Origin: Eubacterium sp.
Lineage (GTDB): Bacteria; Bacillota; Clostridia; Lachnospirales; Lachnospiraceae
NCBI GenBank assembly: GCA_017472565.1
Contig: JAFUPY010000038.1
Location: forward strand, 1 to 64,000
DNA length: 64,000 nucleotides
Direction of reading: 5' to 3'
Every line of letters starts with the position of its first letter. Position 1 is the stretch's first letter. The position numbers and the translations under genes are program-made. This document shows, one piece after another, positions 20,650-29,587 of the stretch. The notes beneath the pieces were generated by a model. That model was not told where the DNA came from. It ran no database searches and worked only from the letters and a program-made list of their open reading frames with translations.

Positions 20650-21516
20650 ATGAATATATCTGGTAAAACAAAACTAACCGGCTTGCTTGGAAGTCCTGTG
20701 TCACACAGTATCTCCCCGGCAATGCACAACGAAGCCTTCCGCATCCTTGGTCTTGATTATGTTTATCTTGCCTTTGATGTAGGACCGGAAAAGCTAAAAG
20801 TCGCCGTTGATGGTCTAAAAGCCATTGGAATTCGCGGCTTTAATCTGACCATGCCTGACAAGGTTCCTATGATAGAGCTGGTGGATGAGTTAACACCGGC
20901 TGCAAGACTTGCGGGTGCATGCAACACAGTTATTAACAATGACGGTCATCTGATTGGACATACTACAGACGGCATCGGATATATGCGTTCCTGTCAGGAT
21001 GCAGGTCATAATATTATTGGTGAAAAAATGACCATTCTTGGTGCTGGAGGTGCCGCTACCGCAATTATCACCCAGGCCGCTTTGGACGGTGTTTCTGCTA
21101 TTGACATTTTCAGACGCAATCGACCAGATGCCTTCGCCCAGACAGAAGCCTTTGCCAAAATGGTTACCGAGCATACCGGCTGTACCATTTCTGTGTTTGA
21201 CATTGCAGACGAAGCACAGTTAAAATCAAGTTTAGAGAGCAGTCGCATTCTGACCAATGCCACCAACGTTGGTATGGCACCGGATGAAGACCGTAGTCCT
21301 ATCCGTAATGCTTCCTTTTTCCATCCGGAATTGATTGTATCGGATATTATCTACAATCCAAGACAGACCAAATTGATGTCCATGGCAGCCGACTTTGGAT
21401 GTCCAACCTTCAATGGCATGTATATGCTGCTCTATCAGGGCGCAGCCGCGTTTGAATGCTGGACTGGTATGGAAATGCCTGTGGCACAGATCAAAGAGAA
21501 CTATTTTAAAGCTTAA
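20650..21516 (+). CDS. aroE: Shikimate dehydrogenase
   Basis: 288 aa. Reduces 3-dehydroshikimate to shikimate with NADPH. N-terminal substrate domain with GLLGSPVSHSISPAMHNEAF and a catalytic Lys in NLTMPDKVPM; Rossmann domain with GAGGAATAII and NATNVGM. The family usually has NVTxPxK, here NLTMPDK. The binding site (GAAAGG, well upstream) is weak. aroF follows 12 bases later. Confidence 0.95.
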   Translation: MNISGKTKLTGLLGSPVSHSISPAMHNEAFRILGLDYVYLAFDVGPEKLKVAVDGLKAIGIRGFNLTMPDKVPMIELVDELTPAARLAGACNTVINNDGHLIGHTTDGIGYMRSCQDAGHNIIGEKMTILGAGGAATAIITQAALDGVSAIDIFRRNRPDAFAQTEAFAKMVTEHTGCTISVFDIADEAQLKSSLESSRILTNATNVGMAPDEDRSPIRNASFFHPELIVSDIIYNPRQTKLMSMAADFGCPTFNGMYMLLYQGAAAFECWTGMEMPVAQIKENYFKA

Positions 21517-21528
21517 GGAGATATCGAT

Positions 21529-22557
21529 ATGAGTTTTACATTTATCAAACAGCTTCCAACTCCAGAGGAAATCAAACAGGAATATCCTCTGACACCAGAA
21601 TTAAAAGCATTAAAGGAAAAGCGTGACCAGGAAATCGCAGATGTTTTCACTGGCAAATCTGATAAATTTATTGCAATTATTGGACCTTGTTCCGCAGACA
21701 ATGAAGATTCCGTATGTGATTATATCAGTCGTCTTGTTCCGATCCAGGAAAAGACCAAAGATAAAATGATCATCATTCCACGTATCTACACTAACAAACC
21801 CCGTACAACAGGCGCTGGTTACAAAGGCATTGCCTCTCAGCCGGACCCGGAGAAAAAAACAGATATGGTTGCCGGCTTGATTGCCATGAGAAAAATGCAG
21901 ATTCGTGCCATCGCGGAAACAGGGCTGACTGCTGCAGATGAAATGCTGTATCCAGAAAACTTCTTATATGTGGATGACCTTCTCTCCTACGTAGCCATCG
22001 GTGCTCGTTCTGTAGAAGATCAGCACCATCGACTGACTGTCAGTGGATTTGATGTGCCATCCGGCATGAAAAATCCAACCAGTGGTGATTTTTCCGTAAT
22101 GTTAAACTCTGTATACGCTGCACAGCAGTCACACCAGTTCATTTATCGTAACTATGAAGTGTCCACTTCCGGCAACAAACTTGCACATGTGGTATTACGC
22201 GGTTCTGTAGATAAATTTGGAAACAATCGACCAAACTATCACTACGAAGACCTGACACGGCTCAATACCATGTACAAAGAAATGGACCTGGCTAATCCAG
22301 CGTGTATCGTAGATGCCAACCACTCAAACTCAAGCAAGAAATATCTGGAGCAGGTACGTATTGTAAAAGAAGTGCTTCACAATCGACACATCAACCCGGA
22401 AATCAGTCAGCTGGTAAAAGGTGTCATGGTCGAAAGTTATATTGAACCAGGTTCTCAGAAAATCGGTGAACACATTTACGGCAAATCCATCACCGATCCA
22501 TGTCTTGGTTGGGCAGAATCTGAAGAATTGTTATATTACATTGCAGAGCATGTATAA
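21529..22557 (+). CDS. aroF: 3-deoxy-7-phosphoheptulonate (DAHP) synthase, type I
   Basis: 342 aa. Joins PEP and erythrose 4-phosphate in the first step of the aromatic pathway. IIGPCSADNEDS and IPRIYTNKPRTTGAGYKG are class I AroF/G/H features; metal ligands are seen in IGPC, DANHSNSSKKY and VESYIEPGSQ. An AAGGAG site lies before the ATG. No separate chorismate mutase or ACT domain is present; which aromatic acid inhibits it cannot be told, so the aroF symbol is generic. Confidence 0.93.
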   Translation: MSFTFIKQLPTPEEIKQEYPLTPELKALKEKRDQEIADVFTGKSDKFIAIIGPCSADNEDSVCDYISRLVPIQEKTKDKMIIIPRIYTNKPRTTGAGYKGIASQPDPEKKTDMVAGLIAMRKMQIRAIAETGLTAADEMLYPENFLYVDDLLSYVAIGARSVEDQHHRLTVSGFDVPSGMKNPTSGDFSVMLNSVYAAQQSHQFIYRNYEVSTSGNKLAHVVLRGSVDKFGNNRPNYHYEDLTRLNTMYKEMDLANPACIVDANHSNSSKKYLEQVRIVKEVLHNRHINPEISQLVKGVMVESYIEPGSQKIGEHIYGKSITDPCLGWAESEELLYYIAEHV

Positions 22558-22562
22558 AAAAT

Positions 22563-22594
22563 GGGAGCTACGAAAAATCGTAGCTCCTTATTTT
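22563..22594. terminator. Bidirectional terminator between aroF and xerD
   Basis: GGAGCTACGA (22564-22573) pairs with TCGTAGCTCC (22578-22587) with an AAAA loop, then TTATTTTT on the plus strand; an A run precedes it for the converging xerD. Confidence 0.93.
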
Positions 22595-23478
22595 TATCCT
22601 CGCGGATGTGCTTTCTTATATTCCAATTGTAACCTGGAGTGTGTCATCTGTGCATAAATCTGTGTGGTAGAAATATCGGAATGTCCTAACATCTTCTGCA
22701 CAGAGTGAAGATCTGCGCCATTACTTACCAGGTGGGCTGCAAAGGAATGTCTCAAAGTGTGCGGTGTCAATTCACTCTTGATACCGGCCTTTTTTCCATA
22801 GCCTTTAATCAGCTTCCAAAATCCCTGTCTGCTCATTGGTTGTCCGGAACAGTTGGTAAATAACAAATCCATATTCTCATCTTCCACCATTGCAGGACGC
22901 CCCTTTTTCAGGTAATTCTTAACTGCTTCTTTTGCAACAGCACCAAATGGAATCACTCGTTCCTTATTGCTGTCTCTGCAAACCATGTACTCAGCCTTCA
23001 TGTTAAGGTCAGATACTCTTAGATTGATCAGCTCACTGACACGAATTCCTGTTGCATACAGCAATTCCAGCATTGCACGATCTCGAAGTCCTTTCGGACT
23101 GTCTGCTGATGGCTGCTCCAACAGCTTTGCAGTCTCATCCATTGTCAGAATTCCCGGAATCTTCTTCTCAATCTTTGGAGCCTTGGTTGTTATCACCGGA
23201 TTGTGGTTTACATAACCCTGTTCCACCAAGAATCCAAAGAATGCCTTTGCAGATGCAATGTTTCTGGAAATGGTGGTTGGCTTCATACCCTCATCGTTCA
23301 TGTGAGCGACATAGTTGGCAATCACCTCATCCGTTACATCACTGGCTGACATAATTCCTAAGTCTGCGCAGAAAATATTCAGTTTTTTCAAATCCCTTGC
23401 ATAGGAAAGTTCTGTATTCTTGGACTTTTGTTTGACGTCACGCAAATACAGAATAAACGCCTGAATATGTTTTTCCAT
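22594..23478 (-). CDS. xerD: Tyrosine recombinase XerD
   Basis: 294 aa, usual length. Resolves chromosome dimers at dif with XerC and FtsK. N-terminal SAM-like domain and catalytic domain with Arg in YATGIRVSELINL, HTLRHSFAAH, GHSDISTTQIYAQ with the nucleophile Tyr in the last motif. It lies next to spoIIM, as in other Firmicutes, which supports a housekeeping role and not a phage integrase. Preceded by its own promoter with a leader of about 70 bases. Confidence 0.93.
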   Translation of the reverse strand: MEKHIQAFILYLRDVKQKSKNTELSYARDLKKLNIFCADLGIMSASDVTDEVIANYVAHMNDEGMKPTTISRNIASAKAFFGFLVEQGYVNHNPVITTKAPKIEKKIPGILTMDETAKLLEQPSADSPKGLRDRAMLELLYATGIRVSELINLRVSDLNMKAEYMVCRDSNKERVIPFGAVAKEAVKNYLKKGRPAMVEDENMDLLFTNCSGQPMSRQGFWKLIKGYGKKAGIKSELTPHTLRHSFAAHLVSNGADLHSVQKMLGHSDISTTQIYAQMTHSRLQLEYKKAHPRG

Positions 23479-23554
23479 GTGTCAATAACCCCATTTAGCG
23501 TAAAAAATCAGGAGGAATTAAGCGCAATCCCTCCACTTTCACTCTCTAACAGCC

Positions 23555-23583
23555 ATTATAATGGTAAAATTTGAGAAAATCAA
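23555..23583 (-). promoter_or_regulatory. Promoter for xerD
   Basis: Minus strand TTGATT (23578-23583), 17 bases, TATAAT (23555-23560). The rest of the spoIIM-xerD gap is AT-rich with no gene. Confidence 0.7.
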
Positions 23584-23708
23584 ATGGTAATTTTACAGTT
23601 TTCGACACTGATTTACATAACACCACAACATCTCGAAGCCAGATTTTCAAAACCGCAATATCTTGTTAATTTTTGGCAAATTTTCTTAAAAATTTTTTTT
23701 ATTTTTTT

Positions 23709-24356
23709 CTAAACAATGGATATTATCCGGGGAATTTTTTCAAGAAGCCATACATTTACATAACTTTCCAAAAAAATACCCACACAAAACAAAGTGGTCA
23801 ATACAAAACATACACCAATATACCGATTCTGCTTTCTTGACAATTCATCGTAATACTCTCCTAAAATCATTGCCTGTTTTTTCTGTCGATGGAGTTTACA
23901 AAGCAGGAATAACAAAATGCCATATGCCACTCCATACAACACCATCTGCGGCAGACAGGTCATAAAGAATACCACAATGCCCAATATTCCGTATCGGATA
24001 AGGAAAGATGACAATATAAATCCAAGGGAAAATCCTTGCCATGCCACAAATCCCTGGCCAACAAGGAGCCCAAATCCGGTTCTGCCAAACACAATCAATA
24101 AAATCCACATGGGCATGCGGCTAATTATTACGGCAAACAGGTTATCGCCGCCAGATTCCAAATCTGGTGTACCACTGATAAAACTGCTTTCATGTAAATA
24201 CCCAATCCAGGAAGCCTCATTCTTCCATACGGTATTTGCCATAAATATAGCAACAAAAAAACAACCGAAAAATAATATCCTGCAAATCCAAAGCGCAGAG
24301 ATCTTTCCAGTTGTTTTTTTCATATAAGTATGATCCATATTTGACACAGCATTCAT
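23709..24356 (-). CDS. spoIIM: Stage II sporulation protein M
   Basis: 215 aa integral membrane protein of the SpoIIM/DUF95 family. AAGGAG lies eight bases before the ATG. About five membrane helices; the conserved core LVGQGFVAWQGFSLGF is followed by ILGIVVFFMTCLPQMVLYG. SpoIIM joins SpoIID and SpoIIP in the complex that thins septal peptidoglycan and drives engulfment. It comes after queF with a 59-base gap and before xerD. Confidence 0.9.
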   Translation of the reverse strand: MNAVSNMDHTYMKKTTGKISALWICRILFFGCFFVAIFMANTVWKNEASWIGYLHESSFISGTPDLESGGDNLFAVIISRMPMWILLIVFGRTGFGLLVGQGFVAWQGFSLGFILSSFLIRYGILGIVVFFMTCLPQMVLYGVAYGILLFLLCKLHRQKKQAMILGEYYDELSRKQNRYIGVCFVLTTLFCVGIFLESYVNVWLLEKIPRIISIV

Positions 24357-24415
24357 TGACCTATCTCCTTTTCTCTATAAAGATATGCCTGTCTATGTCA
24401 AATCATGCTTGTATT

Positions 24416-24913
24416 TTATCGGTTGTCCACTTTCTCCGGATAGAGGTCATGGTTTGTCAGACGATGCCATGCCACTTCTTCCCATTTTGTTCCCGGCTTT
24501 CCATAATTACAATAAGGATCAATGGAAATACCGCCTCGTGGCGTAAATTTTCCCCATACTTCGATGTATTTTGGATCCATCAGTTTGATCAGATCATTCA
24601 TGATAATATTTACGCAATCTTCATGAAAATCCCCATGATTTCGAAAACTGAACAAATACAGCTTTAAAGACTTGCTCTCGACCATTTTTACATCAGGTAC
24701 ATAGGAAATATAAATAGTCGCAAAGTCTGGCTGTCCTGTGATTGGACATAGGCTTGTAAACTCTGGACAATTGAACTTTACAAAATAATCACGACCTGGA
24801 TGTTTGTTATCAAATGACTCCAGCATTTCCGGAGCATAATCCATTGGATATTTTACACCTTGATTGCCAAGCAGGGTTACATCCTGCATTTCTTCTCTAT
24901 TTCTTCCTGCCAT
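24416..24913 (-). CDS. queF: NADPH-dependent 7-cyano-7-deazaguanine reductase QueF
   Basis: 165 aa, unimodular QueF of the T-fold family. Reduces preQ0 to preQ1 with NADPH. The thioimide-forming Cys is in [13 protein letters not shown], and [15 protein letters not shown] with [10 protein letters not shown] gives the NADPH and substrate residues. Last queuosine gene of the operon, 13 bases after queC with a GGAGG site. Confidence 0.96.
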   Translation of the reverse strand: MAGRNREEMQDVTLLGNQGVKYPMDYAPEMLESFDNKHPGRDYFVKFNCPEFTSLCPITGQPDFATIYISYVPDVKMVESKSLKLYLFSFRNHGDFHEDCVNIIMNDLIKLMDPKYIEVWGKFTPRGGISIDPYCNYGKPGTKWEEVAWHRLTNHDLYPEKVDNR

Positions 24914-24926
24914 CAGACAATTCCTC

Positions 24927-25610
24927 CTATACTAAAGCCGGATCTTTCACTCCATTCTGAGCAAAAGCTTTGGCTCTGTCAATACAGGTTCCACAGGTTC
25001 CGCATGGACGATCTTTTCCTTCGTAGCAACTCCATGTCAGTTCATATGGAACATCCAACTCTAAACCAATTTTTACAATATCTGCTTTTGTCATGTTGAC
25101 AAAAGGCGCTTCTACACGAAGCTGATTGCCGCTGCCAATGTAGATTGCATCATTGATCGCATTGTTAAATGCATCCGAACAGTCCGGATAGGCACTGCCT
25201 GCCGCATCATCGCTGTGGGCACCATAGTAAATCACAGAGCACTCTTTTGATAACGCAATGCTGGCTGCACTGGATAAAAACAAACCATTTCGAAATGGTA
25301 CATAGGTCGAAACCGGTTTGCCATCTGTTTTATCAATCTGTTCCGCATAGGATTCCATCGGAATGTCCTGTTTGGAATGACTTAACAAAGAACAATTACT
25401 ATATTCAAATATTTTTGCCAGATCCAAATACAGATGCTCTACCTGATAATGAGCTGTAATCTGTCTGGAACACTGGATTTCCCTGGTATGCTTCTGCCCA
25501 TAGGAAATGGATAATGCAACCACATGGTCCTTTCCATATCTGGAAACCGCCATACCAAGGCAGGTGGTGCTGTCTACGCCACCGCTAAATAATACTAATG
25601 CTTTTTCCAT
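24927..25610 (-). CDS. queC: 7-cyano-7-deazaguanine synthase QueC
   Basis: 227 aa. Converts carboxy-deazaguanine to preQ0 with ATP and ammonia. PP-loop FSGGVDSTT at the N-terminus and a four-Cys zinc site at the C-terminus ([16 protein letters not shown]). The binding site is weak (GAAAGTG). Between folE and queF. Confidence 0.96.
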   Translation of the reverse strand: MEKALVLFSGGVDSTTCLGMAVSRYGKDHVVALSISYGQKHTREIQCSRQITAHYQVEHLYLDLAKIFEYSNCSLLSHSKQDIPMESYAEQIDKTDGKPVSTYVPFRNGLFLSSAASIALSKECSVIYYGAHSDDAAGSAYPDCSDAFNNAINDAIYIGSGNQLRVEAPFVNMTKADIVKIGLELDVPYELTWSCYEGKDRPCGTCGTCIDRAKAFAQNGVKDPALV

Positions 25611-25669
25611 ACTTGTTCACTTTCTTTTTCTAAATACCAGATTCACATAGGCGTACCCTTGCAGTTTGA

Positions 25670-26248
25670 TTACATACTCAGTCTCATCTGCAGCATCATA
25701 TCTGTCTGGAAGCGACCACGCAATGTACTTGTGTAAGTTTTGGCATCGGTCTTTTTGATACCACGTGCTGTCATACAGTTATGACATCCTTCAATCAGTA
25801 CCGCCACATCCTCAGAACCGGTCACTTCCTGCATGATTTCTGCAATATCCGTGCCGATACGCTCCTGAAGCTGAAGACGTTTTGCAGCCATATCTGCGAT
25901 ACGGGCAATCTTACTAAGACCAATTACTTTTCCTTTTGGAACATAAGCAACGGTCACTTTCATATCATACATCAGTGCCATATGATGTTCACAGTAACTG
26001 AACACATTGATATCTCGAACGATTACGAAATCACTGTTTTCTTTGCTGAATGTAAGGTCATCTTCAAACGTTTTATCAAACATCTGGGCGATTTCATGAT
26101 TGGAATAATTCATACCCTCAAACACTTCCGCATACATACGAGCCACACGCTCCGGGGTTTCCTTTAATCCCTCTCTATCAGGATCATCTCCCAGCGCAAT
26201 GAGTAATCCTCTTACATGTTCTTCTATTGCTTTTACATCTATTGCCAT
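25670..26248 (-). CDS. folE: GTP cyclohydrolase I
   Basis: 192 aa. Makes 7,8-dihydroneopterin triphosphate from GTP, the entry to both folate and queuosine. Zinc ligands Cys and His in [11 protein letters not shown] and a later Cys in [11 protein letters not shown]-fold core [17 protein letters not shown]. Its place between queE and queC suggests it feeds the queuosine route here, under the riboswitch, though its product also serves folate. Confidence 0.95.
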   Translation of the reverse strand: MAIDVKAIEEHVRGLLIALGDDPDREGLKETPERVARMYAEVFEGMNYSNHEIAQMFDKTFEDDLTFSKENSDFVIVRDINVFSYCEHHMALMYDMKVTVAYVPKGKVIGLSKIARIADMAAKRLQLQERIGTDIAEIMQEVTGSEDVAVLIEGCHNCMTARGIKKTDAKTYTSTLRGRFQTDMMLQMRLSM

Positions 26249-26304
26249 TCTTCTACTCTCCTTTTTTAAGATTGCACCTTAACGCAATCTGCACCCAAGC
26301 AACA

Positions 26305-26973
26305 TTATACACCACGCATCTGAGGATCCCAGATAATCTTATGTAACTGAAGCTGTAATGTTACATTGTTCAAATGATGAGACTTCATAAACCATACAAT
26401 TTGTTCCATCTCTATCTCACCCCAGACCGGACTAAAATGAACATTGGTTCTTGTGGTCAAGTCGTATTCTTCTATTACCTCTTTCGCACGAACCAGGTCT
26501 TCCACATCACCAATCACAAACTTCACCATATCCCTTTTATCAATACAGTTCAGATTGGACATAACCATTTCGTCCTCTGCACCGGAGCTTGGAAGCTTAT
26601 AATCCATGGTAAAGGATGGTCGATTCTCGATATCCATAAAAGGCATCAGATCCACACTGCCGTTGGTCTCAATCTCAACCTCAATGCCTGGCTCTTTCGA
26701 CAGGACTTCTAAAAGTTCTCTGATATTCTCCTGCAGCAAGGGTTCTCCACCAGTGATGGTCACATTTTTGATCCACATGCTGCGGATCAATTCAACAATT
26801 TCTTCTGTGGAAGTCCAGTGAAATCTGCAATTTTCTTCATTTGCCCACGCAGTATCACAATACTTGCAATCCAGATTACACCCCTGCATACGGATAAATA
26901 CAGCAATCTGACCAGCCTTCATACCTTCTCCGTTGATACTGCTGAATATTTCAACCACTTTATAGTTTGCCAT
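26305..26973 (-). CDS. queE: 7-carboxy-7-deazaguanine synthase QueE (radical SAM)
   Basis: 222 aa. Ring-contracts carboxy-tetrahydropterin using a 4Fe-4S cluster and SAM. The cluster motif is CNLDCKYCDTAW, a CxxxCxxC with the usual spacing, followed by TITGGEPLLQ for SAM binding. Start has GAGGATTTGATAA upstream. It follows queD by 16 bases. Confidence 0.95.
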   Translation of the reverse strand: MANYKVVEIFSSINGEGMKAGQIAVFIRMQGCNLDCKYCDTAWANEENCRFHWTSTEEIVELIRSMWIKNVTITGGEPLLQENIRELLEVLSKEPGIEVEIETNGSVDLMPFMDIENRPSFTMDYKLPSSGAEDEMVMSNLNCIDKRDMVKFVIGDVEDLVRAKEVIEEYDLTTRTNVHFSPVWGEIEMEQIVWFMKSHHLNNVTLQLQLHKIIWDPQMRGV

Positions 26974-26989
26974 TTATCAAATCCTCTTT

Positions 26990-27409
26990 CTATTCCATAT
27001 AAACCGCACAATTATTTGGAGTCTCATATACCTCCACTGCACGAACCTGATATCCCATATCTTTTAAAGCATCATAAAAATGTCTGGAAAAGTGTTCTGC
27101 TGTTGGACGAAATGGAACCATGATAATACGGAAGTTTTCATCCTCCAGTGCCTGAACAGTGGTTTCCTTCAAACTGCCCTTTTCCACAATCAGGGCATGA
27201 TCATAGTCATCGGTTAACTTCTGTAAATCGGCTTTGATATCACCAAAATCAGTCACCATACCGCGAAGCTGGCCTTCTGAAACCAGATTTTCTGACCAGA
27301 TCTCAACCACAACTCTCCATCGATGCCCATGAAGGTTGCTGCATTTTCCCTGGTAGCCTGCTAAAAAGTGAGCCGAATCAAAGCTCTGTTCTGTCTTTAA
27401 AATATACAT
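26990..27409 (-). CDS. queD: 6-carboxytetrahydropterin synthase QueD
   Basis: 139 aa from the ATG at 27409 with GGAG and GAGG upstream; a longer frame to 27499 would include the terminator hairpin. Converts dihydroneopterin triphosphate to carboxy-tetrahydropterin. T-fold zinc site: His in FDSAHFL, then LHGHRW; catalytic Cys in GKCSNLHGH; Asp/His in DYDHALIV. First gene of the operon behind the preQ1 riboswitch. Confidence 0.95.
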   Translation of the reverse strand: MYILKTEQSFDSAHFLAGYQGKCSNLHGHRWRVVVEIWSENLVSEGQLRGMVTDFGDIKADLQKLTDDYDHALIVEKGSLKETTVQALEDENFRIIMVPFRPTAEHFSRHFYDALKDMGYQVRAVEVYETPNNCAVYME

Positions 27410-27454
27410 AATCTTTCCTCTCCTGAAGCATGAGCCAAACAAATGAATGCATAT

Positions 27455-27481
27455 AAAAAACCGCAGCCATAAAGACTGCGG
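27455..27481 (-). terminator. Riboswitch-linked terminator in the queD leader
   Basis: Minus strand CCGCAG pairs with CTGCGG around a nine-base loop (27461-27481), followed by TTTTTT (27455-27460). It lies about 70 bases past the aptamer and about 45 bases before queD, so it can shut the operon off when preQ1 is plentiful. Confidence 0.9.
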
Positions 27482-27550
27482 TAAACTGCACAGTAACATT
27501 TCTGAAATGTTTATTTTCAGAATAAATTACAATACTATTTAACTCGTAGT

Positions 27551-27591
27551 CCTGGTTTTGTTTAATGACAGGATGGTACAAACGAACTGTC
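27551..27591 (-). promoter_or_regulatory. preQ1-I riboswitch aptamer
   Basis: Read on the minus strand: GACAG (27587-27591) pairs with CTGTC after the loop TTCGTTTGTACCATC, then the A-rich tail ATTAAACAAAACCAGG. This is the small H-type pseudoknot plan of preQ1-I, and the tail and loop are close to the remembered Thermoanaerobacter tengcongensis aptamer. The position upstream of queD-queE-folE-queC-queF fits. Exact pseudoknot pairs were not proved. Confidence 0.8.
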
Positions 27592-27631
27592 AGTTTTTTA
27601 ATATATATTAATTGTATGAAAAAGTCAATAT

Positions 27632-27868
27632 TTACTGATCTTTCATCATCTCAGAAACCGCTTCAAACAATTCCAGATCATCTTTGGAAAGCTTCAGATT
27701 GCTGCAAAGATTTTTACCCTCTGGATCTGTAATGGAAATCTCCACAATAGTTCCTTCTTTCATGCCAGATGCCCCTACTGCAGCAATGAACTGAAAAAAC
27801 TTTGGATGCGCATTCTGAAACTGAGTTACAAGTGGTCTCAACTGAAGTAATTTCATTGGATTAATCAT
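27632..27868 (-). CDS. Small protein of unknown function next to an SseB-family gene
   Basis: 78 aa, not recognised. Begins MINPMKLLQLRPLVTQFQ, with a middle GMKEGTIVEISITDPEGK and an acidic helical end (DDLELFEAVSEMMKDQ). No signal peptide or membrane helix. It follows the SseB-family gene by 18 bases and probably shares its mRNA. The next feature downstream is the queuosine riboswitch. Confidence 0.65.
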   Translation of the reverse strand: MINPMKLLQLRPLVTQFQNAHPKFFQFIAAVGASGMKEGTIVEISITDPEGKNLCSNLKLSKDDLELFEAVSEMMKDQ

Positions 27869-27886
27869 ACGTATTCTCCCCCAATA

Positions 27887-28879
27887 TTATTTATCAAACA
27901 TTTCTAAAATAGTGGTCATCTCACTGCCCTGTGCTGGTGCTTCTCCCAGTGGCTGATATTTTCCTTCGGATGTTACCTGACCTAAAACACAGCCTTCTTT
28001 ATCCTTTGCATTTTCAATGACAAAGTACTGTATCTCTTTGGTTTCCGGATTCCATACAACGTATGCCGAAGAACAGGCTCCTTCATAAACATTTTTTGCC
28101 GGAAGTCCAATGGATACGATGGTAAGGTCATCCCGAATGGCAAGCATCATAACGTCAATATCATCTGCTTCATATGGGAATGGAATATTGGCTCTGTAGG
28201 TCGCCTTGTACATATCCAGGATCATCTGTGAACCCTTTTCTTCCAAAGTATCGACAAAGGTCTCTTTATTATCAAACACATATTTTGGCAGAATACCAAG
28301 TTCAACATTACGACGGGCAAAAGCATGGAACTGTTCCACAGTCATTGTAATTTTCTGTGACTGTACTTTGCCGAATCCATGTTTTTCCATTACATCTGCA
28401 ATGGCTTCGCCTTTACATACGCTGTCCATCATGGCGATGAACTTGTCACTTAAAAGCATATTGGTTGTCTGTGGATTCAGACAGATGGCCTTTACTTTAT
28501 ATTCTTTTACCTGTGCCACACGGATCACATCCTTAAATGCAACCGGCATGATTGCCACATAATTATGATCCTTTGGCAGCTGTTCTCTGGATGTATATGC
28601 TGGAACAAAATGTTCATTCTGCTTATTTCTGAGCAAGATCGGAAGCATGCGTGGAAGTTCCTGCGGAGTTACCTTTTCTCCCTTTTTCAGTTTTTCCACC
28701 AACTCCTTGCTCATCTGCTTTGGAAATTCAACCGGCACTAAAAATCTGGATGCCATCAGTCCCTGCATAAATGTAGCCATATTTGCAGGCGACTTTTCAT
28801 TCAAATATGCCTGCATTGCAGCTTCCATTGGTTTTCCATCAAAATTCAATGCTGCTTCATTAACAAATTTTTTTTCCAT
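27887..28879 (-). CDS. SseB family protein
   Basis: 330 aa from the ATG at 28879, with GAGGG eight bases upstream; a GTG five codons earlier is less likely. The N-terminal half carries an SseB domain pattern: RFLVPVEF, then PILLRNKQNEHFVPAYTSRE and AIMPVAFKDV. SseB was named for raised serine sensitivity in E. coli; its biochemical role is not known. The C-terminal half (from about 200) holds an uncharacterised domain with TYRANIPFPYEADDID and VWNPETKEIQYFVIE. Upstream lies another small unknown gene on the same strand. Confidence 0.75.
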   Translation of the reverse strand: MEKKFVNEAALNFDGKPMEAAMQAYLNEKSPANMATFMQGLMASRFLVPVEFPKQMSKELVEKLKKGEKVTPQELPRMLPILLRNKQNEHFVPAYTSREQLPKDHNYVAIMPVAFKDVIRVAQVKEYKVKAICLNPQTTNMLLSDKFIAMMDSVCKGEAIADVMEKHGFGKVQSQKITMTVEQFHAFARRNVELGILPKYVFDNKETFVDTLEEKGSQMILDMYKATYRANIPFPYEADDIDVMMLAIRDDLTIVSIGLPAKNVYEGACSSAYVVWNPETKEIQYFVIENAKDKEGCVLGQVTSEGKYQPLGEAPAQGSEMTTILEMFDK

Positions 28880-28950
28880 TGTGTTATCCCTCACATTTTA
28901 TAGTATTGCCCATCTTTTCTTTCTTATTATCGATAGCCAGATTATCCCAT

Positions 28951-29433
28951 TTAAATTTTAAAATAGCTATAGCTTTCCATCATGCCACAGATCATGTGTT
29001 CGTTGACCGGATAAATCTTGCTGCCTTCACGGATTTTCACAACACCATTGCCCACTTCTAAAATCTCTGCATTAAAGAAGCCACTGTTGCCCTCAAATAA
29101 CTGGGTCTGGTGCACATGGATATCACATTTACAACCAATAAATCGTTCGTATGGATGTACGGAATCATCCCACTCTTCCACAACCAATTCCTGCTGTCTT
29201 TTTAAACGCCAAGATCCCATTTTGACCTCCACCAGCTGTTTTACAAACATCTTTGGTGCAACGCCTCGTTTGTCCTTGTACTGAAAATATATATGATGTG
29301 GACCGGATGAAATAATACCCACCTGGGCAAATCCAATATCTCGTCCAAGCATTTCAATATCACACCACTTTCCATGCATCGGTGTACAGTCAAAATACTT
29401 TCCACTTTCTCTCACAATTTTTAATGCTGCCAT
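28951..29433 (-). CDS. Conserved-looking protein of unknown function
   Basis: 160 aa from the ATG at 29433 (MAALKIVRESGKYFD); GGAGG is 12 bases upstream, slightly far. Not recognised. Mostly beta-like with GPHHIYFQYKDKRG and KCDIHVHQTQLFEG, which could suggest small beta domains. No export signal. It lies after the rny terminator and before the SseB-family gene, possibly forming a three-gene unit with that and the 78-aa protein. Confidence 0.6.
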   Translation of the reverse strand: MAALKIVRESGKYFDCTPMHGKWCDIEMLGRDIGFAQVGIISSGPHHIYFQYKDKRGVAPKMFVKQLVEVKMGSWRLKRQQELVVEEWDDSVHPYERFIGCKCDIHVHQTQLFEGNSGFFNAEILEVGNGVVKIREGSKIYPVNEHMICGMMESYSYFKI

Positions 29434-29514
29434 ATTAAGTCCAATCCTCCTTGCATAAACAACTATCATCCATAGCGGAGCGTTCTATATTGATCATCAA
29501 ATGATCATCGATAT

Positions 29515-29560
29515 AGAAAAACCCCGTGACTCTCGGTGTAACCAAGAATCAACGGGGATT
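29515..29560 (-). terminator. Terminator after rny
   Basis: Minus strand CCCCGT then GA pairs with TC then ACGGGG, continuing through TTCTTGG/CCGAGAG, followed by TTTTTC. About 28 bases past the rny stop. Confidence 0.88.
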
Positions 29561-29587
29561 ATTCACACTAGAACTGATCTATACAGT

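Noticed and set aside
22594..23478. Tyrosine recombinase as a sign of a mobile element
   Set aside because: Length, motifs and position next to spoIIM fit housekeeping XerD; no att-like repeats, phage genes or transposase are near.
27378..27581. Short open frame across the queD leader
   Set aside because: It overlaps the riboswitch, its terminator and the queD start and has no binding site.
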